This document shows positions 26,393-36,978 of a stretch of DNA of 64,000 nucleotides, one piece after another. The first letter of the stretch is position 1; each line of letters begins with the position of its first letter. Under the pieces are notes generated by a model that was given only the letters and a program-made list of their open reading frames with translations, searched no databases and was not told where the DNA came from. The DNA lies in contig CAMDSH010000002.1 in NCBI GenBank assembly GCA_945907045.1, positions 124,001 through 188,000 of the forward strand. The letters are read 5' to 3'. Source of the DNA: Rhizobium sp. Q54. Its GTDB lineage: Bacteria > Pseudomonadota > Alphaproteobacteria > Rhizobiales > Xanthobacteraceae. A program made the position numbers and the translations under genes.

Positions 26393-27184
26393 ATGGCGAA
26401 GGCAGCACGCGCCAGTGCCGATGCCGTTATCCGCGTGCGCGACCTGACCGTCGGCTTCGGCGACCACACGGTGCTCAAGGAGGCCGACCTCGACGTTTAT
26501 CGCGGCGAGATTCTCGGCTTTGTCGGCGGTTCCGGCTCCGGCAAATCAGTGATGCTGCGCACCATCATCGGGCTGTTGCCGAAACGGGCCGGCAAGATCG
26601 AGGTGTTCGGTACCGATCTTTCGGCCGTTGAGGAGGAGGAGCGCCAGGCCATCGAGCGGCGCTGGGGCGTGCTGTTCCAGAACGGCGCGCTGTTTTCCTC
26701 GCTCACGGTGCTCGAAAACCTGCAATTCCCGGTGCGAGAATACCTCGATCTGTCGCAGCGCTTGCTCGACGAACTGGCGATGGCGAAGCTTGAAATGGTC
26801 GGGCTCGGGCCGGATGTCGGCTACAAATACCCTTCCGAACTCTCCGGCGGCATGACCAAGCGCGTGGCGCTCGCCCGCGCGCTGGCGCTCGACCCGGAGA
26901 TTGTGTTCCTCGACGAGCCGACCTCCGGGCTGGACCCGATCGGGGCTGGCGATTTCGACAATCTGATCAGCACGCTGCAACGCACTTTAGGCCTGACGGT
27001 TTTCATGGTAACCCATGACCTCGATAGCCTGCATACCGTTTGCGACCGCATTGCCGTGCTGGTGGACGGCAAGGTGATCGAACAAGGCCCGATGGAGACC
27101 ATGCTGGCGTCGCAACACCCGTGGCTGAAGTCATATTTCCACGGCAAGCGTTCGCGCGTAAACGAAAAACGGCGTGGCGGATAA
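26393..27184 (+). CDS. mlaF: MlaF-type ABC transporter ATP-binding protein
   Basis: ATPase subunit of the lipid transporter, 263 residues. Walker A is GGSGSGKS at residues 45-52. The signature region ELSGGMTKRVALARALALD has the Thr-Lys after the Gly-Gly-Met typical of MlaF, Walker B is IVFLDEPTSGLDP and the switch histidine is in MVTHDLDS. Start choice lies between a GTG at 26387, which overlaps the permease stop, and the ATG at 26393; the ATG is given. Confidence 0.93.
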   Translation: MAKAARASADAVIRVRDLTVGFGDHTVLKEADLDVYRGEILGFVGGSGSGKSVMLRTIIGLLPKRAGKIEVFGTDLSAVEEEERQAIERRWGVLFQNGALFSSLTVLENLQFPVREYLDLSQRLLDELAMAKLEMVGLGPDVGYKYPSELSGGMTKRVALARALALDPEIVFLDEPTSGLDPIGAGDFDNLISTLQRTLGLTVFMVTHDLDSLHTVCDRIAVLVDGKVIEQGPMETMLASQHPWLKSYFHGKRSRVNEKRRGG

Positions 27185-27202
27185 TGGGACGGAACTTGCG
27201 CG

Positions 27203-27994
27203 ATGGAGACTAGAGCCAATTACGTCCTGATCGGCACTTTCACGCTGGCGATTGTCGTCTGCGTGTTCGGCTTCATTTACTGGTTCCAGAATATCGGCGG
27301 CACCGGCCAGCGCGCGATCTACACCATCATCTTCGACGGCTCGGTGTCCGGCCTTCGCACCGGCGGCACGGTGCTGTTCAACGGCATCCGCATCGGCGAA
27401 GTGACCGATTTGAAGCTGGCGCCCGACCGCCCCAAGCGCGTGGTCGCCACGGTGTCGATCGACAAGATGGTTCCGGTTCGCGCCGACACCCGCGTCGGCC
27501 TCGAATTTCAGGGCCTGACCGGCATTGCCTCGGTTTCGCTCAGCGGCGGCACGGTGACGTCCCCGGCGCTGACCGGCACGAAGGAAAACCCCGCGACGCT
27601 GATGGCCGATCCCGACGCGACGCAGGACGTGACGCAAGCCGCGCGCGAAGTGCTCAAGCGGCTGGACAAGTTCATCGCCGAAAACGAAGCCGCGTTTAGC
27701 AGCGCACTCAAGAACATCGACACCTTCTCCGCCGCGCTGGCGCGCAATTCCGAGCGGCTCGACAAGATCACCGAGGGTTTGCAAAATCTCACCGGCGGGG
27801 TTGACGGCAAGGGCGGCGAGATCAACGAGGCGGCGAAGTCGGTCCGCCGCATGACCGATACCGGAACGCGGACGCTGACGACGATCGACAAGGCAGTGAA
27901 GAATTTCGACAAGAACCCGAGCCGGATCATCTGGGGCGGCGGTTCCTCGATCGAGGACGAGAAGAAGAAAAAGACGCCCGCGCCGGCGAATTGA
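27203..27994 (+). CDS. mlaD: MlaD-type MCE domain lipid-binding protein
   Basis: Membrane-anchored periplasmic subunit of 263 residues. One N-terminal helix (NYVLIGTFTLAIVVCVFGFI) is followed by the MCE domain with DGSVSGLRTGGTVLFNGIRI and VGLEFQGLTGIASVSLSGG. A long helical tail (residues about 145-240) follows and a charged C-terminus ends in Lys-rich sequence. MCE proteins form hexameric rings that bind phospholipid and dock on the permease. It begins 18 bases after mlaF, and a terminator follows. The MlaC shuttle and MlaA are not in the window. Confidence 0.92.
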   Translation: METRANYVLIGTFTLAIVVCVFGFIYWFQNIGGTGQRAIYTIIFDGSVSGLRTGGTVLFNGIRIGEVTDLKLAPDRPKRVVATVSIDKMVPVRADTRVGLEFQGLTGIASVSLSGGTVTSPALTGTKENPATLMADPDATQDVTQAAREVLKRLDKFIAENEAAFSSALKNIDTFSAALARNSERLDKITEGLQNLTGGVDGKGGEINEAAKSVRRMTDTGTRTLTTIDKAVKNFDKNPSRIIWGGGSSIEDEKKKKTPAPAN

Positions 27995-28044
27995 GGCCGG
28001 CTTAAGCTGATTTGAATTCAGGCTGATTTTATCGGCTGAAAAGC

Positions 28045-28079
28045 AAAACGGGCACGCATTGCTGCGCGCCCGTTTTTTA
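28045..28079. terminator. Bidirectional terminator between mlaD and the growth-pole-ring-like gene
   Basis: AAAACGGGC, an inner stem and GCCCGTTTTTT. T-rich sequence follows in both directions, so it can end the convergent transcripts. Confidence 0.8.
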
Positions 28080-28095
28080 ATTCGTTTAGCGGCGT

Positions 28096-31000
28096 TTAGT
28101 TAAGGCGGCCCGCCGCGTGCGCCAGCATGGTGTAGACCTTGCCGGTTTCCGAGGTGAGATAAGTGCGCGTCACCACCTGGCCGCGGTCGTCGCGCGAGAC
28201 CTCGTCGAGCAGCCGCTCGAACTCGCCGATATAGCGGTCCACCGTCTGCTTGAACTCGCGGTCGGCGCGGTATTTCTGCTGGATCTCGTCGAACGCCTTC
28301 TGCCCCTGCAGCGTGTAAAGCCGCCGCGTGAAGACATTGCGCTCGCCGCGCTTGTAGCGGTCCCACAGGTCGGCCGCCGCCTCGTGATCGATCATGCGGG
28401 CGATATCGACCGAGAGCGAATCCAGCGACTCGATGCTGTGACGGGATGGGCGCTCGTCGCCGCGCGGCGGCGCTGCGCGCGGAGCTTCACGAGGGATATC
28501 GCGCGGCATTTCACGCGGCATTTCGCGCGCGGGCGGCTCGCCCTCGTCGCGCGAGGCGCGGTTGAGCAAATCGGTGAGCCAGCCGCCGCGGCTGCCGCCT
28601 TGCGGGGCCGCCGGGCTGAGCGAGGGCGCTTCGGGGCGGCGCGGAGCGGGGGCAAAGCCGCCGGCATCGCCGCGGGTGTTGTAGCCGCGCGGAGGTTCGC
28701 GCCCGCCGACGACGGCGAGAGACGGTTCCTCGCGCGGCGAGCGGCGGATCGGCTCGACGGCGTCGAGATTGCGGCCGTGGCGAGCGACGATGCGGTTAAG
28801 CTCGGCCAGCGCCTCGATCTGATCGACGATGACGCGGCGCATCTGCGCGGCGCTTTCCGCCGTTTCCTGCGGAAGTTCGAGAATGCCGCGGCGCAATTCG
28901 GCGCGCGTAACGTCGAGTTCGCGCTGCATCTCCGACGACATGTTCTTCATGCCCTGCATGATGTCGGTGAAGCGCTCGCTCGCTTCGCGGAACAAGGAGT
29001 GCGTATCGGTTGCCGCCTGCTCGAAGGTATTGCGCAGCGCGTCGTTGGTGCGCTTGCGCTCTTCTTCGGAAGTGGAGCGGATGCGCTCGAACTGCTCGCC
29101 GAGCGACTGCGCGCCCGCCTGGCCGGCCTCGGAAACCACGCGGGAAATATCGCGCGCGCGGTTGGAGGCGACTTCGAGCGATTCATCCAGCAAGCCAGAG
29201 AAGCGCTTGAGACGCTGGTCGAGGTCCTCGGTGCGGATATCCAATGTCGTGATGAGCGAGTCGAGCGCGACGCGGCGCTCGTTGATGGCGCCTTCGGTGC
29301 GCTCGTTGCTGCGCTCGACGAGATTTGCCGCCGCGGTGAGATCGCGGCCATGCACGTCGAACTGCGCGGCGAGAGCGGCGAGTTCGGTGACGGCGGTGGT
29401 GGTGACCTCGCGGAAGCCGGAGATGTTCTCTTCCATCTTGGAGCTGGCCGCGCCGTTGCTCTTGATGACGTTGTCCATGGCGGTGACGAATTCGGTCACG
29501 CGCGTCATCATCGTGTGCTCGAGCGCGCCCATGTTCTCGTGCGCGCCGCTCAAAACCTCTTGCAGCATGATGTTGGCTTCGCGCAGGCGCTCGAACAGCG
29601 CGGTGGTGTCGGAGCGCAGCATGCCGTGCGTTTCCAGCATCTCGGAAACCGTGGCGGCGGCGGTCGCCTTCGACTGCTCGATCGCCGAAGCCGCGGTGGC
29701 CTGCAGCTCGTTGAGCCTGTTGGTGACGGTGCTGGTCGCGGTCTCGCTCGCCTTGTTGATGATGCGTGCGATTTCCTCGCTGTTGTCGAGCATCGTGCGG
29801 GTGAAGACGAGACCCTTGTTCTCGATCGACTTGACCGCTTCGTCGGTGGCGCGCGTGACCTCGACGGCGAATTCCTGGCTCTTGCCGCTGAGCGCCGCGA
29901 GCACGCCGCTGCTCTTGTCGCTCAGGATGGCGGTCATCTCGTTGGCGCGGCGGCTGACCTCGGAGGAAATCTCGTCGGCCTTGCCGACGAAGCTGCGCGC
30001 GACTTCCGCGCTCACGCCGAGCATCGTGCGCTCGACGTCGCTGGCGTTTTCCTTCAGGACGCTGCTCACGCTGGTGGAGAGCGCGTTGAGCGAGCGCTCG
30101 ACTTCGCTGGCGCTGGTGCGGATCGAGTCGGTGGTGGTCAAAGCGAGCTGGCCGAGCGAGCGTTCGGCTTCGCCGGCGTTGGTCTTGATCGACTGGCTGA
30201 GCTGCTCCATGCGCGCATTGAGCGCGTCGGCGGCGGCCTTGCTGCGAAGCTCGATTTGCGTTGTCACCGTCTCGGCGCGGCCGATCAGCAATTCCTCGAA
30301 GCGGCCGATGCGGGTATCGAGATTGTTGGCGACTTCAGTGGCGCGCGAGCCAAGCGTGTGGTCGATCTGCTGGATCTTCACGCCGATCTCGTCGGCGACT
30401 TCGGTGCCGCGCTGAGTGATGACGTTGCTCACGTCGCTGATGCGCTTGTCCAATGCGGCGACGATATCCTTTCCGCCGCCCGCCAGCGTCGTGGCGATGT
30501 CGTTGACGCGGGTGCCGAGCACGCTCTCGAATTGCGAGAGGCGCTGATCGAGCGAGGAGTTGATTTCGTCCGTCTTGGCGCCGACGCGGCTGTCGAAATT
30601 ATCGACGTAATTGCGCATCGAGTCGGAAAGGTCCTGCGTGCGCTGGCCCAGCCGCTCGACCAGTTCGCCGCCATAGGTTTTTACCGTGCGGTCGAATTCG
30701 GTGATGTGGCGGGTGATCAGGCTGCCCAGCGTGGTGGAATCGCGCGAGATTTTCTCGGTCAGCTCCGCGCCGCCGTGCGTGAACATTTCTTCGAACGCCT
30801 GCAGGCGCGAGACCAGCATGCCCTTGACGGAATCGCCGTGGGTATTGATGGCGTCGACCAGCGCTTCGGCGCTGTCGCGGAAGGTGTCGGCGACCTTGTT
30901 GCCGCGCGCGACGATGGTGTCGGTGATGCGCGAGCCGGTCTGCTCCATCTTGGAGACGACGTCGCCGCCGCGCAGGCTCAAGTCCAGAACCAGCGAGTCG

Positions 31001-32310
31001 CCGGTAGAGCGCAGCGTCGAGTTAACTTCCTCGACGCGCACGACGATGTTGTCGGCCATGCGGCTGCTGGTATCGACGATGGCGGAGGTGAGCTGCTGCG
31101 ACTGGCCGGCCATCTGTTCGATCACGGCGGCGGACTTCTGCGCGAAGCCTTGCGTGACCTGGTCGAGGCGGGCGGTCATCATCTGCTGCAGGCGGACCGC
31201 AAGCTGCGAGAACTCCTCCTGCACGTTGTCGGTCTTGAAATTCAGGCTGGCGGTGAGGCGGTCGCTGGCGCTGGAGATCGCGCCGGTGGCGTTTTCGCTG
31301 GTGGTTTCCAGCCGGTCGAGGAGATTGCTGCCGCGCTCGCCGAGCGCGTCGACCATCGAGTCGCCGGCATGGCCGAGCGCGAGCGTGATGTGCTCGCCCT
31401 TTTCGGTGAGCGTGCGGGTGATGCGCTGCGCGACATCGTTGACCTTTTCGGAGACGAGATCGCCGACCGAGGTGATGTCGTGCGTCAGATCGAGGTGCAC
31501 GCTGGAAATGGCGTTGCGGACCTGCTCGGCCTGCGCGACGAGAGTATCGCGCTGGTTGGCGAGTTCGGTCAGCAGGCCGCGGATGCGAACTTCGTTGTCG
31601 TTGTAGGAGCGCTCAAGCGCCGAGACCTCGTTGTGCACCAGCGCTTCGAGCTCGCCCGCGCGGGCGAGCGCGCGCTCGACGCCATCGCCCATGGCGGCGA
31701 CTTCACGGCGCACGGCCTGGCCGACGCTGACGATCGACTCCCGGGCATTCGTCTCCGGCTCGGTCATCCGCATGGCGACTTCAGCCATCGACTGCGCGAC
31801 GAGCCGCAGGTCGCGCGAGCGCGCGATCAGATGCGCGAGCACGAACGAGAGAATGATGGGAATGAGGAACGCAACGCCGATGCCGGCGAGCGCCAGCGTG
31901 TTGGCGGCGGACTGCCCGAGCAGATTCGGCAGTGCATCCTTGTAGAGATAAGCGATGCCGAGACCGCCGCCGAGCCAGATGACGGCGAACAGCGTGGCGA
32001 TGGCATAGGGCAGGCGGCGCGGGCGGCCTTGCAAAGCTTGCAGGATGGCGCCCATGGCGGCGCGATCGTCGTTGGCGGCGCGGCGCACGGGCGCCGTCTC
32101 GTCCCAGCCGGGGGGGCGGGCATCTTCCGGGAACAGGTCGCCGACGACGGGCGAGGGCGTTTGCGTGCCGGCGCGGCGGACATTGACGTCCGCGGGCTGC
32201 GCGGCGGCGGGCGGGCGAGGCACGCCAGGGGACTCGGTGTTACGAAGCGCCTGCTCGACAGCAGAGAGAGCGCTTTCGCTCACGTCTTTGGATTTTGGGG
32301 TATTCGCCAT
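28096..32310 (-). CDS. Giant coiled-coil membrane protein, growth-pole-ring (GPR)-like
   Basis: Protein of 1,404 residues. The N-terminal 95 residues are polar. Two transmembrane helices follow at about 101-123 and 138-162, with ARSRDLRL after them. Then comes about 1,000 residues of long amphipathic helix in apolipoprotein-like repeats (many variants of TxxxxxxxVERSLNALS and DTIVARGNKV), a Pro/Arg-rich linker at about 1,190-1,290, and a compact C-terminal domain with SVDIARMIDHEAAADLWDRY and GERNVFTRRLYTLQGQKAF. The layout matches the large GPR protein that builds a ring at the growing pole of Agrobacterium, known from the literature, so a role in polar growth is proposed, not shown. An upstream ATG at 32424 is possible; MANTPKSKDVSESALSAVEQ looks like the native start. 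Confidence 0.75.
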   Translation of the reverse strand: MANTPKSKDVSESALSAVEQALRNTESPGVPRPPAAAQPADVNVRRAGTQTPSPVVGDLFPEDARPPGWDETAPVRRAANDDRAAMGAILQALQGRPRRLPYAIATLFAVIWLGGGLGIAYLYKDALPNLLGQSAANTLALAGIGVAFLIPIILSFVLAHLIARSRDLRLVAQSMAEVAMRMTEPETNARESIVSVGQAVRREVAAMGDGVERALARAGELEALVHNEVSALERSYNDNEVRIRGLLTELANQRDTLVAQAEQVRNAISSVHLDLTHDITSVGDLVSEKVNDVAQRITRTLTEKGEHITLALGHAGDSMVDALGERGSNLLDRLETTSENATGAISSASDRLTASLNFKTDNVQEEFSQLAVRLQQMMTARLDQVTQGFAQKSAAVIEQMAGQSQQLTSAIVDTSSRMADNIVVRVEEVNSTLRSTGDSLVLDLSLRGGDVVSKMEQTGSRITDTIVARGNKVADTFRDSAEALVDAINTHGDSVKGMLVSRLQAFEEMFTHGGAELTEKISRDSTTLGSLITRHITEFDRTVKTYGGELVERLGQRTQDLSDSMRNYVDNFDSRVGAKTDEINSSLDQRLSQFESVLGTRVNDIATTLAGGGKDIVAALDKRISDVSNVITQRGTEVADEIGVKIQQIDHTLGSRATEVANNLDTRIGRFEELLIGRAETVTTQIELRSKAAADALNARMEQLSQSIKTNAGEAERSLGQLALTTTDSIRTSASEVERSLNALSTSVSSVLKENASDVERTMLGVSAEVARSFVGKADEISSEVSRRANEMTAILSDKSSGVLAALSGKSQEFAVEVTRATDEAVKSIENKGLVFTRTMLDNSEEIARIINKASETATSTVTNRLNELQATAASAIEQSKATAAATVSEMLETHGMLRSDTTALFERLREANIMLQEVLSGAHENMGALEHTMMTRVTEFVTAMDNVIKSNGAASSKMEENISGFREVTTTAVTELAALAAQFDVHGRDLTAAANLVERSNERTEGAINERRVALDSLITTLDIRTEDLDQRLKRFSGLLDESLEVASNRARDISRVVSEAGQAGAQSLGEQFERIRSTSEEERKRTNDALRNTFEQAATDTHSLFREASERFTDIMQGMKNMSSEMQRELDVTRAELRRGILELPQETAESAAQMRRVIVDQIEALAELNRIVARHGRNLDAVEPIRRSPREEPSLAVVGGREPPRGYNTRGDAGGFAPAPRRPEAPSLSPAAPQGGSRGGWLTDLLNRASRDEGEPPAREMPREMPRDIPREAPRAAPPRGDERPSRHSIESLDSLSVDIARMIDHEAAADLWDRYKRGERNVFTRRLYTLQGQKAFDEIQQKYRADREFKQTVDRYIGEFERLLDEVSRDDRGQVVTRTYLTSETGKVYTMLAHAAGRLN

Positions 32311-32788
32311 AGAACTGGACGCCTCGTCATTACGCCGGACTTGAATTGGCGCGGCCCGGACCGATGGTCTCGCAGGTCGCGCCACGCGCTTAAAATCGTC
32401 GTCGGCAGGGGCTTCTGCCCGCATCGCATCATTACCGGCGAAGGTCGATCCTATCGGCTTGGCGCAGCAATAGAAACCCGGCTGGAAACGGTCTTTTTAA
32501 TCATCCTTAATCTCGATTGTTAACCATACCTGCGCGTACTGGATTGGCTCCCGCGGGGCCAAATCAGCCGCTCGGATGATGGCCCGGAAAATACGGCCAG
32601 CTTGGGGCCTAAGCTGACGTTCTCCCGCGCGAACCGGGGGTAGCGAAACCTTAACTCTGGGAATGCTTCGGTGGCCGCGGGGGCGTCCCAACGGCCATGT
32701 ATTTACCTGTTTTTGGTCGTCTCTCAGTCAAACTCGGCCTCTAACAAGCGGCGCTCTAGTCCAAGGCAACGCAGAACCGGAACGCACC
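32311..32788. promoter_or_regulatory. Divergent regulatory gap between the GPR-like and HPt genes
   Basis: The 478 bases have no convincing gene. The first 114 could be an N-terminal extension of the GPR-like protein. TTTA-N7-TTAA at 32496-32510, overlapping a TTAA-N6-TTAA, is a near match to a CtrA box, with another TTAACC at 32520. This AT-rich island stands out in GC-rich sequence and is the likely promoter zone of the GPR-like gene. No firm -35/-10 pair was found. Confidence 0.4.
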
Positions 32789-33157
32789 ATGCTGTCATCC
32801 GTCCTTCTCGAAGAGGTTCCGGCGCCGTCGATCGCGCCGGGCGAGCCGATCGATCTCGGCCATCTCAAGCGCATGACGCTGGGCGACCGCAGCCTGCAAC
32901 GCGAGGTGCTCGAATTGTTCGACCGTCAGGCTGACATGCTGATCGCGCGCATGCAGGAAGCGGCTCCGGCGGTGGTGAGCGCCTGCGCGCACACGCTCAA
33001 GGGTTCGGCCAGCGGCATCGGCGCCTTCGGCGTCGCGCGCGCGGCGGAAGTGGTTGAGCTTGCCTCGGCGGATGACCTGCGCGCTTCGGTTGGCCGGCTC
33101 GGCGCGTCCATCGGCGCCACCAAGGCGATCATCGCGGAGCTGCTGCGGTCGCACTGA
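32789..33157 (+). CDS. HPt domain phosphotransfer protein
   Basis: Small cytoplasmic protein of 122 residues, a four-helix histidine phosphotransfer domain. The phospho-accepting histidine is His68 in CAHTLKGSASGIGA, followed by the usual VARAAEVVELA helix. An N-terminal IDLGHLKRMTLGDRSLQREV is typical. It has no kinase or receiver domain attached, so it should relay phosphate between a hybrid kinase and a response regulator encoded elsewhere. It diverges from the GPR-like gene and precedes the ferredoxin gene by 104 bases. Confidence 0.9.
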   Translation: MLSSVLLEEVPAPSIAPGEPIDLGHLKRMTLGDRSLQREVLELFDRQADMLIARMQEAAPAVVSACAHTLKGSASGIGAFGVARAAEVVELASADDLRASVGRLGASIGATKAIIAELLRSH

Positions 33158-33261
33158 CGCCTTAGCTGGAATAATCCTGCGATCACCTATATGAGAGAGC
33201 GGACCGGCCCGGTTGCCGGACCGGTTTTCAACTCGTTCTCTCTTCCGCAAAATCATTCCGC

Positions 33262-33582
33262 ATGGCCAAGATCACCTACATCGATTCCACCGGCGCTTCC
33301 CGCACAGCCGAAGGCGATACCGGCGCGACGGTGATGGAAATCGCGATCCGCAACAACATCCCCGGCATCGAGGCCGAATGCGGCGGCGCCTGCGCGTGCG
33401 CCACCTGCCATGTTTACGTGGACGAGGCCTGGCGCGCGAAAACGGGCGAGCCTTCGCCGATGGAAGAAGACATGCTCGATTTCGGCCATGACGTGCGGCC
33501 GAATTCGCGGCTCTCCTGCCAGATCAAGATCACGCCCGAACTCGACGGGCTGGTGGTGACGACGCCGGAGCGGCAGGCGTGA
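33262..33582 (+). CDS. 2Fe-2S ferredoxin (adrenodoxin type)
   Basis: Soluble electron carrier of 106 residues. The cluster ligands fit C-x5-C-x2-C...C: Cys40, Cys46 and Cys49 in [15 protein letters not shown] and Cys86 in SRLSCQIKI. The acidic stretch MEEDMLDF matches the interaction face of adrenodoxin-type ferredoxins that serve cytochrome P450s, ring-hydroxylating systems or Fe-S assembly. The ferredoxin reductase gene lies 138 bases downstream, giving a likely physiological pair, although a terminator stands between them. Confidence 0.93.
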   Translation: MAKITYIDSTGASRTAEGDTGATVMEIAIRNNIPGIEAECGGACACATCHVYVDEAWRAKTGEPSPMEEDMLDFGHDVRPNSRLSCQIKITPELDGLVVTTPERQA

Positions 33583-34749
<1,167 letters not shown>

Positions 34750-34759
34750 GGTTAAAACG

Positions 34760-35560
34760 TCACTTCGCGGGCGGCGCGACGGTGGCTTGCTGGCCGCTGC
34801 GCTTGATCGCGTCGGCGACGAAGCCTGAAGCTTTCATCTCCTCGACGAAGGCGCGCAGATATTTTGCACCCTCGGTGCGGCCCTTGGGCGTGCCCATGGC
34901 CTGCTGGATTTCCATGAAATGGCCGTCCATTACGCGCACTTCGGGATGATCCTTGGCGTATGCCTCGAGCGGCTGCCGCACGCCGGCCGCGACCTCGAGC
35001 TTGTCGTTGACGAACATGTCGATCATCGCTTTTCCGCCGCCGGTCTGCGCGCGCAGGATCGTGGCGTTCTTGATGGTGCGGGTCAGGTACAGATCGTAGG
35101 CCGACTTCAAGCCGACCGCGATGCGCGTGCCGGGCTTGTCGACATCGGCAATGACCTTGAGCGGGGAATCCTTCGGCACCATGTAGGTGCCCTCGATGAT
35201 GACGTAGGGCGCGGTGAATTCGATGACCGCGGCGCGCACCGGTTCGATCGCCACGAAACCGATATCCCACGCGCCGGTCACGGCCGCATCGAACACCTTG
35301 CCGGCGGCGTCGTAGGTGATGAGCTCAACCGGAACGCCGAGGCGCTTGCCAAGCTCGCGCGCGAGATCGGGGGTGATGCCTTTCGGCTGGCCGTCGGCGC
35401 CCGTCTGGGCGAGGACCGAATTGCCGAGGTTGATCGCCGCGCGCAATTTGCCGGTGGGAGCGAGTTGGTCCTTCACGGGGTCCGCCATGCTGGTTGAAAT
35501 GAACGCGCACGCCAGCACGCCCGCCGCGCCGACGACCCGCCATTTGTGAAAAAGTTTCAT
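34760..35560 (-). CDS. ABC transporter solute-binding protein, family 3
   Basis: Periplasmic binding protein of 266 residues. A signal peptide ends at FISTSMADPV, followed by LAPTGKLRAAINLGNSVLAQ, TPDLARELGKRLGVPVELI and the hinge regions with GAWDIGFVAIEPVRA, typical of polar amino acid and related ligand binders. A 5' in-frame extension upstream of 35560 is not signal-like and was excluded. No permease or ATPase adjoins it, so its transporter partners are elsewhere or it acts as a sensor domain. It lies 7 bases downstream of a polytopic membrane protein gene on the same strand. Confidence 0.85.
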   Translation of the reverse strand: MKLFHKWRVVGAAGVLACAFISTSMADPVKDQLAPTGKLRAAINLGNSVLAQTGADGQPKGITPDLARELGKRLGVPVELITYDAAGKVFDAAVTGAWDIGFVAIEPVRAAVIEFTAPYVIIEGTYMVPKDSPLKVIADVDKPGTRIAVGLKSAYDLYLTRTIKNATILRAQTGGGKAMIDMFVNDKLEVAAGVRQPLEAYAKDHPEVRVMDGHFMEIQQAMGTPKGRTEGAKYLRAFVEEMKASGFVADAIKRSGQQATVAPPAK

Positions 35561-35567
35561 GCCGCTG

Positions 35568-36938
35568 TTATTCCAGATCGGCAGAGTGTCCCGCAAGGGG
35601 CTTGCGCGCGGTCTTCTGCATTGCGGCAAGCGCGGCGATCGCGGCGGCCAGCACCGCGAGCCACGCCAGCCGGCTTTGATAACGGTCGACCGGGTTGGAG
35701 AATACGCCGCTGATCGCGGCGTTGATGAGCAACGCGCTCAATACGCTGAATGAGAGCGCCGCTGTTTCGGGCTTCACATGCAGCCGCCGGCTAAAAACAA
35801 GCGCGGAGATCAGCCCGATCATCGCCAAGGCCGCGAGCGGCACGTGCAGATAATTCAGCACCTCAAGATCGAAGGGCTTTTCCTGCTGCCGCGCCGCGCG
35901 CAGATGCGGCATCACCGCGGGCGCAAGTTCCTGCAACATGCCGACCGCGGGCACGTTGTGCCAGGGATTGAGGCTGACTTCGGTTTTGAACAACGTGAGC
36001 TGCGTCAGCGTCGCTTGCACCGCCGTGACCGCATGCAGGCCCGGATAGAGCAGAATCGTATCGAGAATGATGCGGCGCTCTTCCGGCGCGTAATCCTTCC
36101 AGCCGCCGAGCTTGTTGAAGGGCGTGCCGGCCTCCCACAGCCAGTCGTCGGCGATGGCGGGCAGATCGGTTTTGTATTCGCACAGGCGGATCGACGGGTC
36201 GGGGCAGCGCTCGTGCAGATAACGCGCGACGATGCCGTCCTGCACCAGCCTTCCGAACAGAAAACTTTCGCCGCCCGGCGTGAAGGCAAATTTCCCGGCG
36301 ATAACAAAGTTCGATACAAGCGCGAGCGCGATGCCACAGGCGAGCGCGAATTTGACGGCGCTCAGGCGCGGGCGCAGCAATCGATTGCGCATCGCCTTCA
36401 ACAGCAGCAGCGCGATCACCATTCCGGCACAGAGCGCGAGGATCGCCATGTGGCTGGCAATCGAGGCCGCGATCACCGCCAGCAGCGCGGCGCGTTCAAG
36501 CGTGCTCAGGTTCTCGAGGCGGAACGCAAGCAGGTGCATCGCCAGCACCGCGGCAGCGACGAAAATATCCGGCATCAGCTGGCCCGCGAACCACGGGGCG
36601 CTGGTGCCGATGGCCAGCAGCAGCATGACGCCGAGCGCGAGCTGCGGGCGATCCCCCAAGCCATGACAGCGCAATGTGAGCACGACCAGCCAGACGGTGA
36701 GCGCAGCCTGCACCACCACGTTCGGCCAGAAGTCGAGCGCCTGCCCGAAAAGAAGAAACGCGCCGTAGAACGCCGAGCGCCCGAGGCCGAGCGTGCCTTC
36801 CACCGGCCGCGCCAGATAGCCGCCGGTGTCGGGAAAGATAAAGGGAAAGCCGTTCCACAACGAGGGGACGAGCAACGCGGCCAGCATCGCAAAGGCGGCG
36901 AAGGGCCAGGCGAACGAGGGCCTTGAAGTCGCGCTCAT
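35568..36938 (-). CDS. Polytopic membrane protein of unknown function
   Basis: Inner-membrane protein of 456 residues with about ten hydrophobic helices and a large periplasmic loop at about 220-300 (HERCPDPSIRLCEYKTDLPA) that carries two cysteines. An early loop has FPFIFPDTGGYLARPVEG, where the Asp near the first long loop recalls GT-C glycosyltransferases of the ArnT/DUF2079 kind, but I cannot assign it to a family. Its start codon lies only 40 bases from the start of the divergent VWA gene, so the promoters must overlap. Confidence 0.75.
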   Translation of the reverse strand: MSATSRPSFAWPFAAFAMLAALLVPSLWNGFPFIFPDTGGYLARPVEGTLGLGRSAFYGAFLLFGQALDFWPNVVVQAALTVWLVVLTLRCHGLGDRPQLALGVMLLLAIGTSAPWFAGQLMPDIFVAAAVLAMHLLAFRLENLSTLERAALLAVIAASIASHMAILALCAGMVIALLLLKAMRNRLLRPRLSAVKFALACGIALALVSNFVIAGKFAFTPGGESFLFGRLVQDGIVARYLHERCPDPSIRLCEYKTDLPAIADDWLWEAGTPFNKLGGWKDYAPEERRIILDTILLYPGLHAVTAVQATLTQLTLFKTEVSLNPWHNVPAVGMLQELAPAVMPHLRAARQQEKPFDLEVLNYLHVPLAALAMIGLISALVFSRRLHVKPETAALSFSVLSALLINAAISGVFSNPVDRYQSRLAWLAVLAAAIAALAAMQKTARKPLAGHSADLE

Positions 36939-36978
36939 GGTGCTTGACGCTCGCATGCTTGCGCTTAAAGGTCACGTT

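Noticed and set aside
24930-26408. 492-codon minus-strand frame opposite mlaE
   Set aside because: His/Asp/Arg-rich shadow with no similarity. It also overlaps the epimerase start in another frame.
28117-32523. 1,468-codon open frame on the plus strand opposite the GPR-like gene
   Set aside because: It is a codon-bias shadow: its sequence is composed of Arg/Ala/Asp/Gly/His words with no domain, while the minus frame has membrane helices, heptads and a conserved end.
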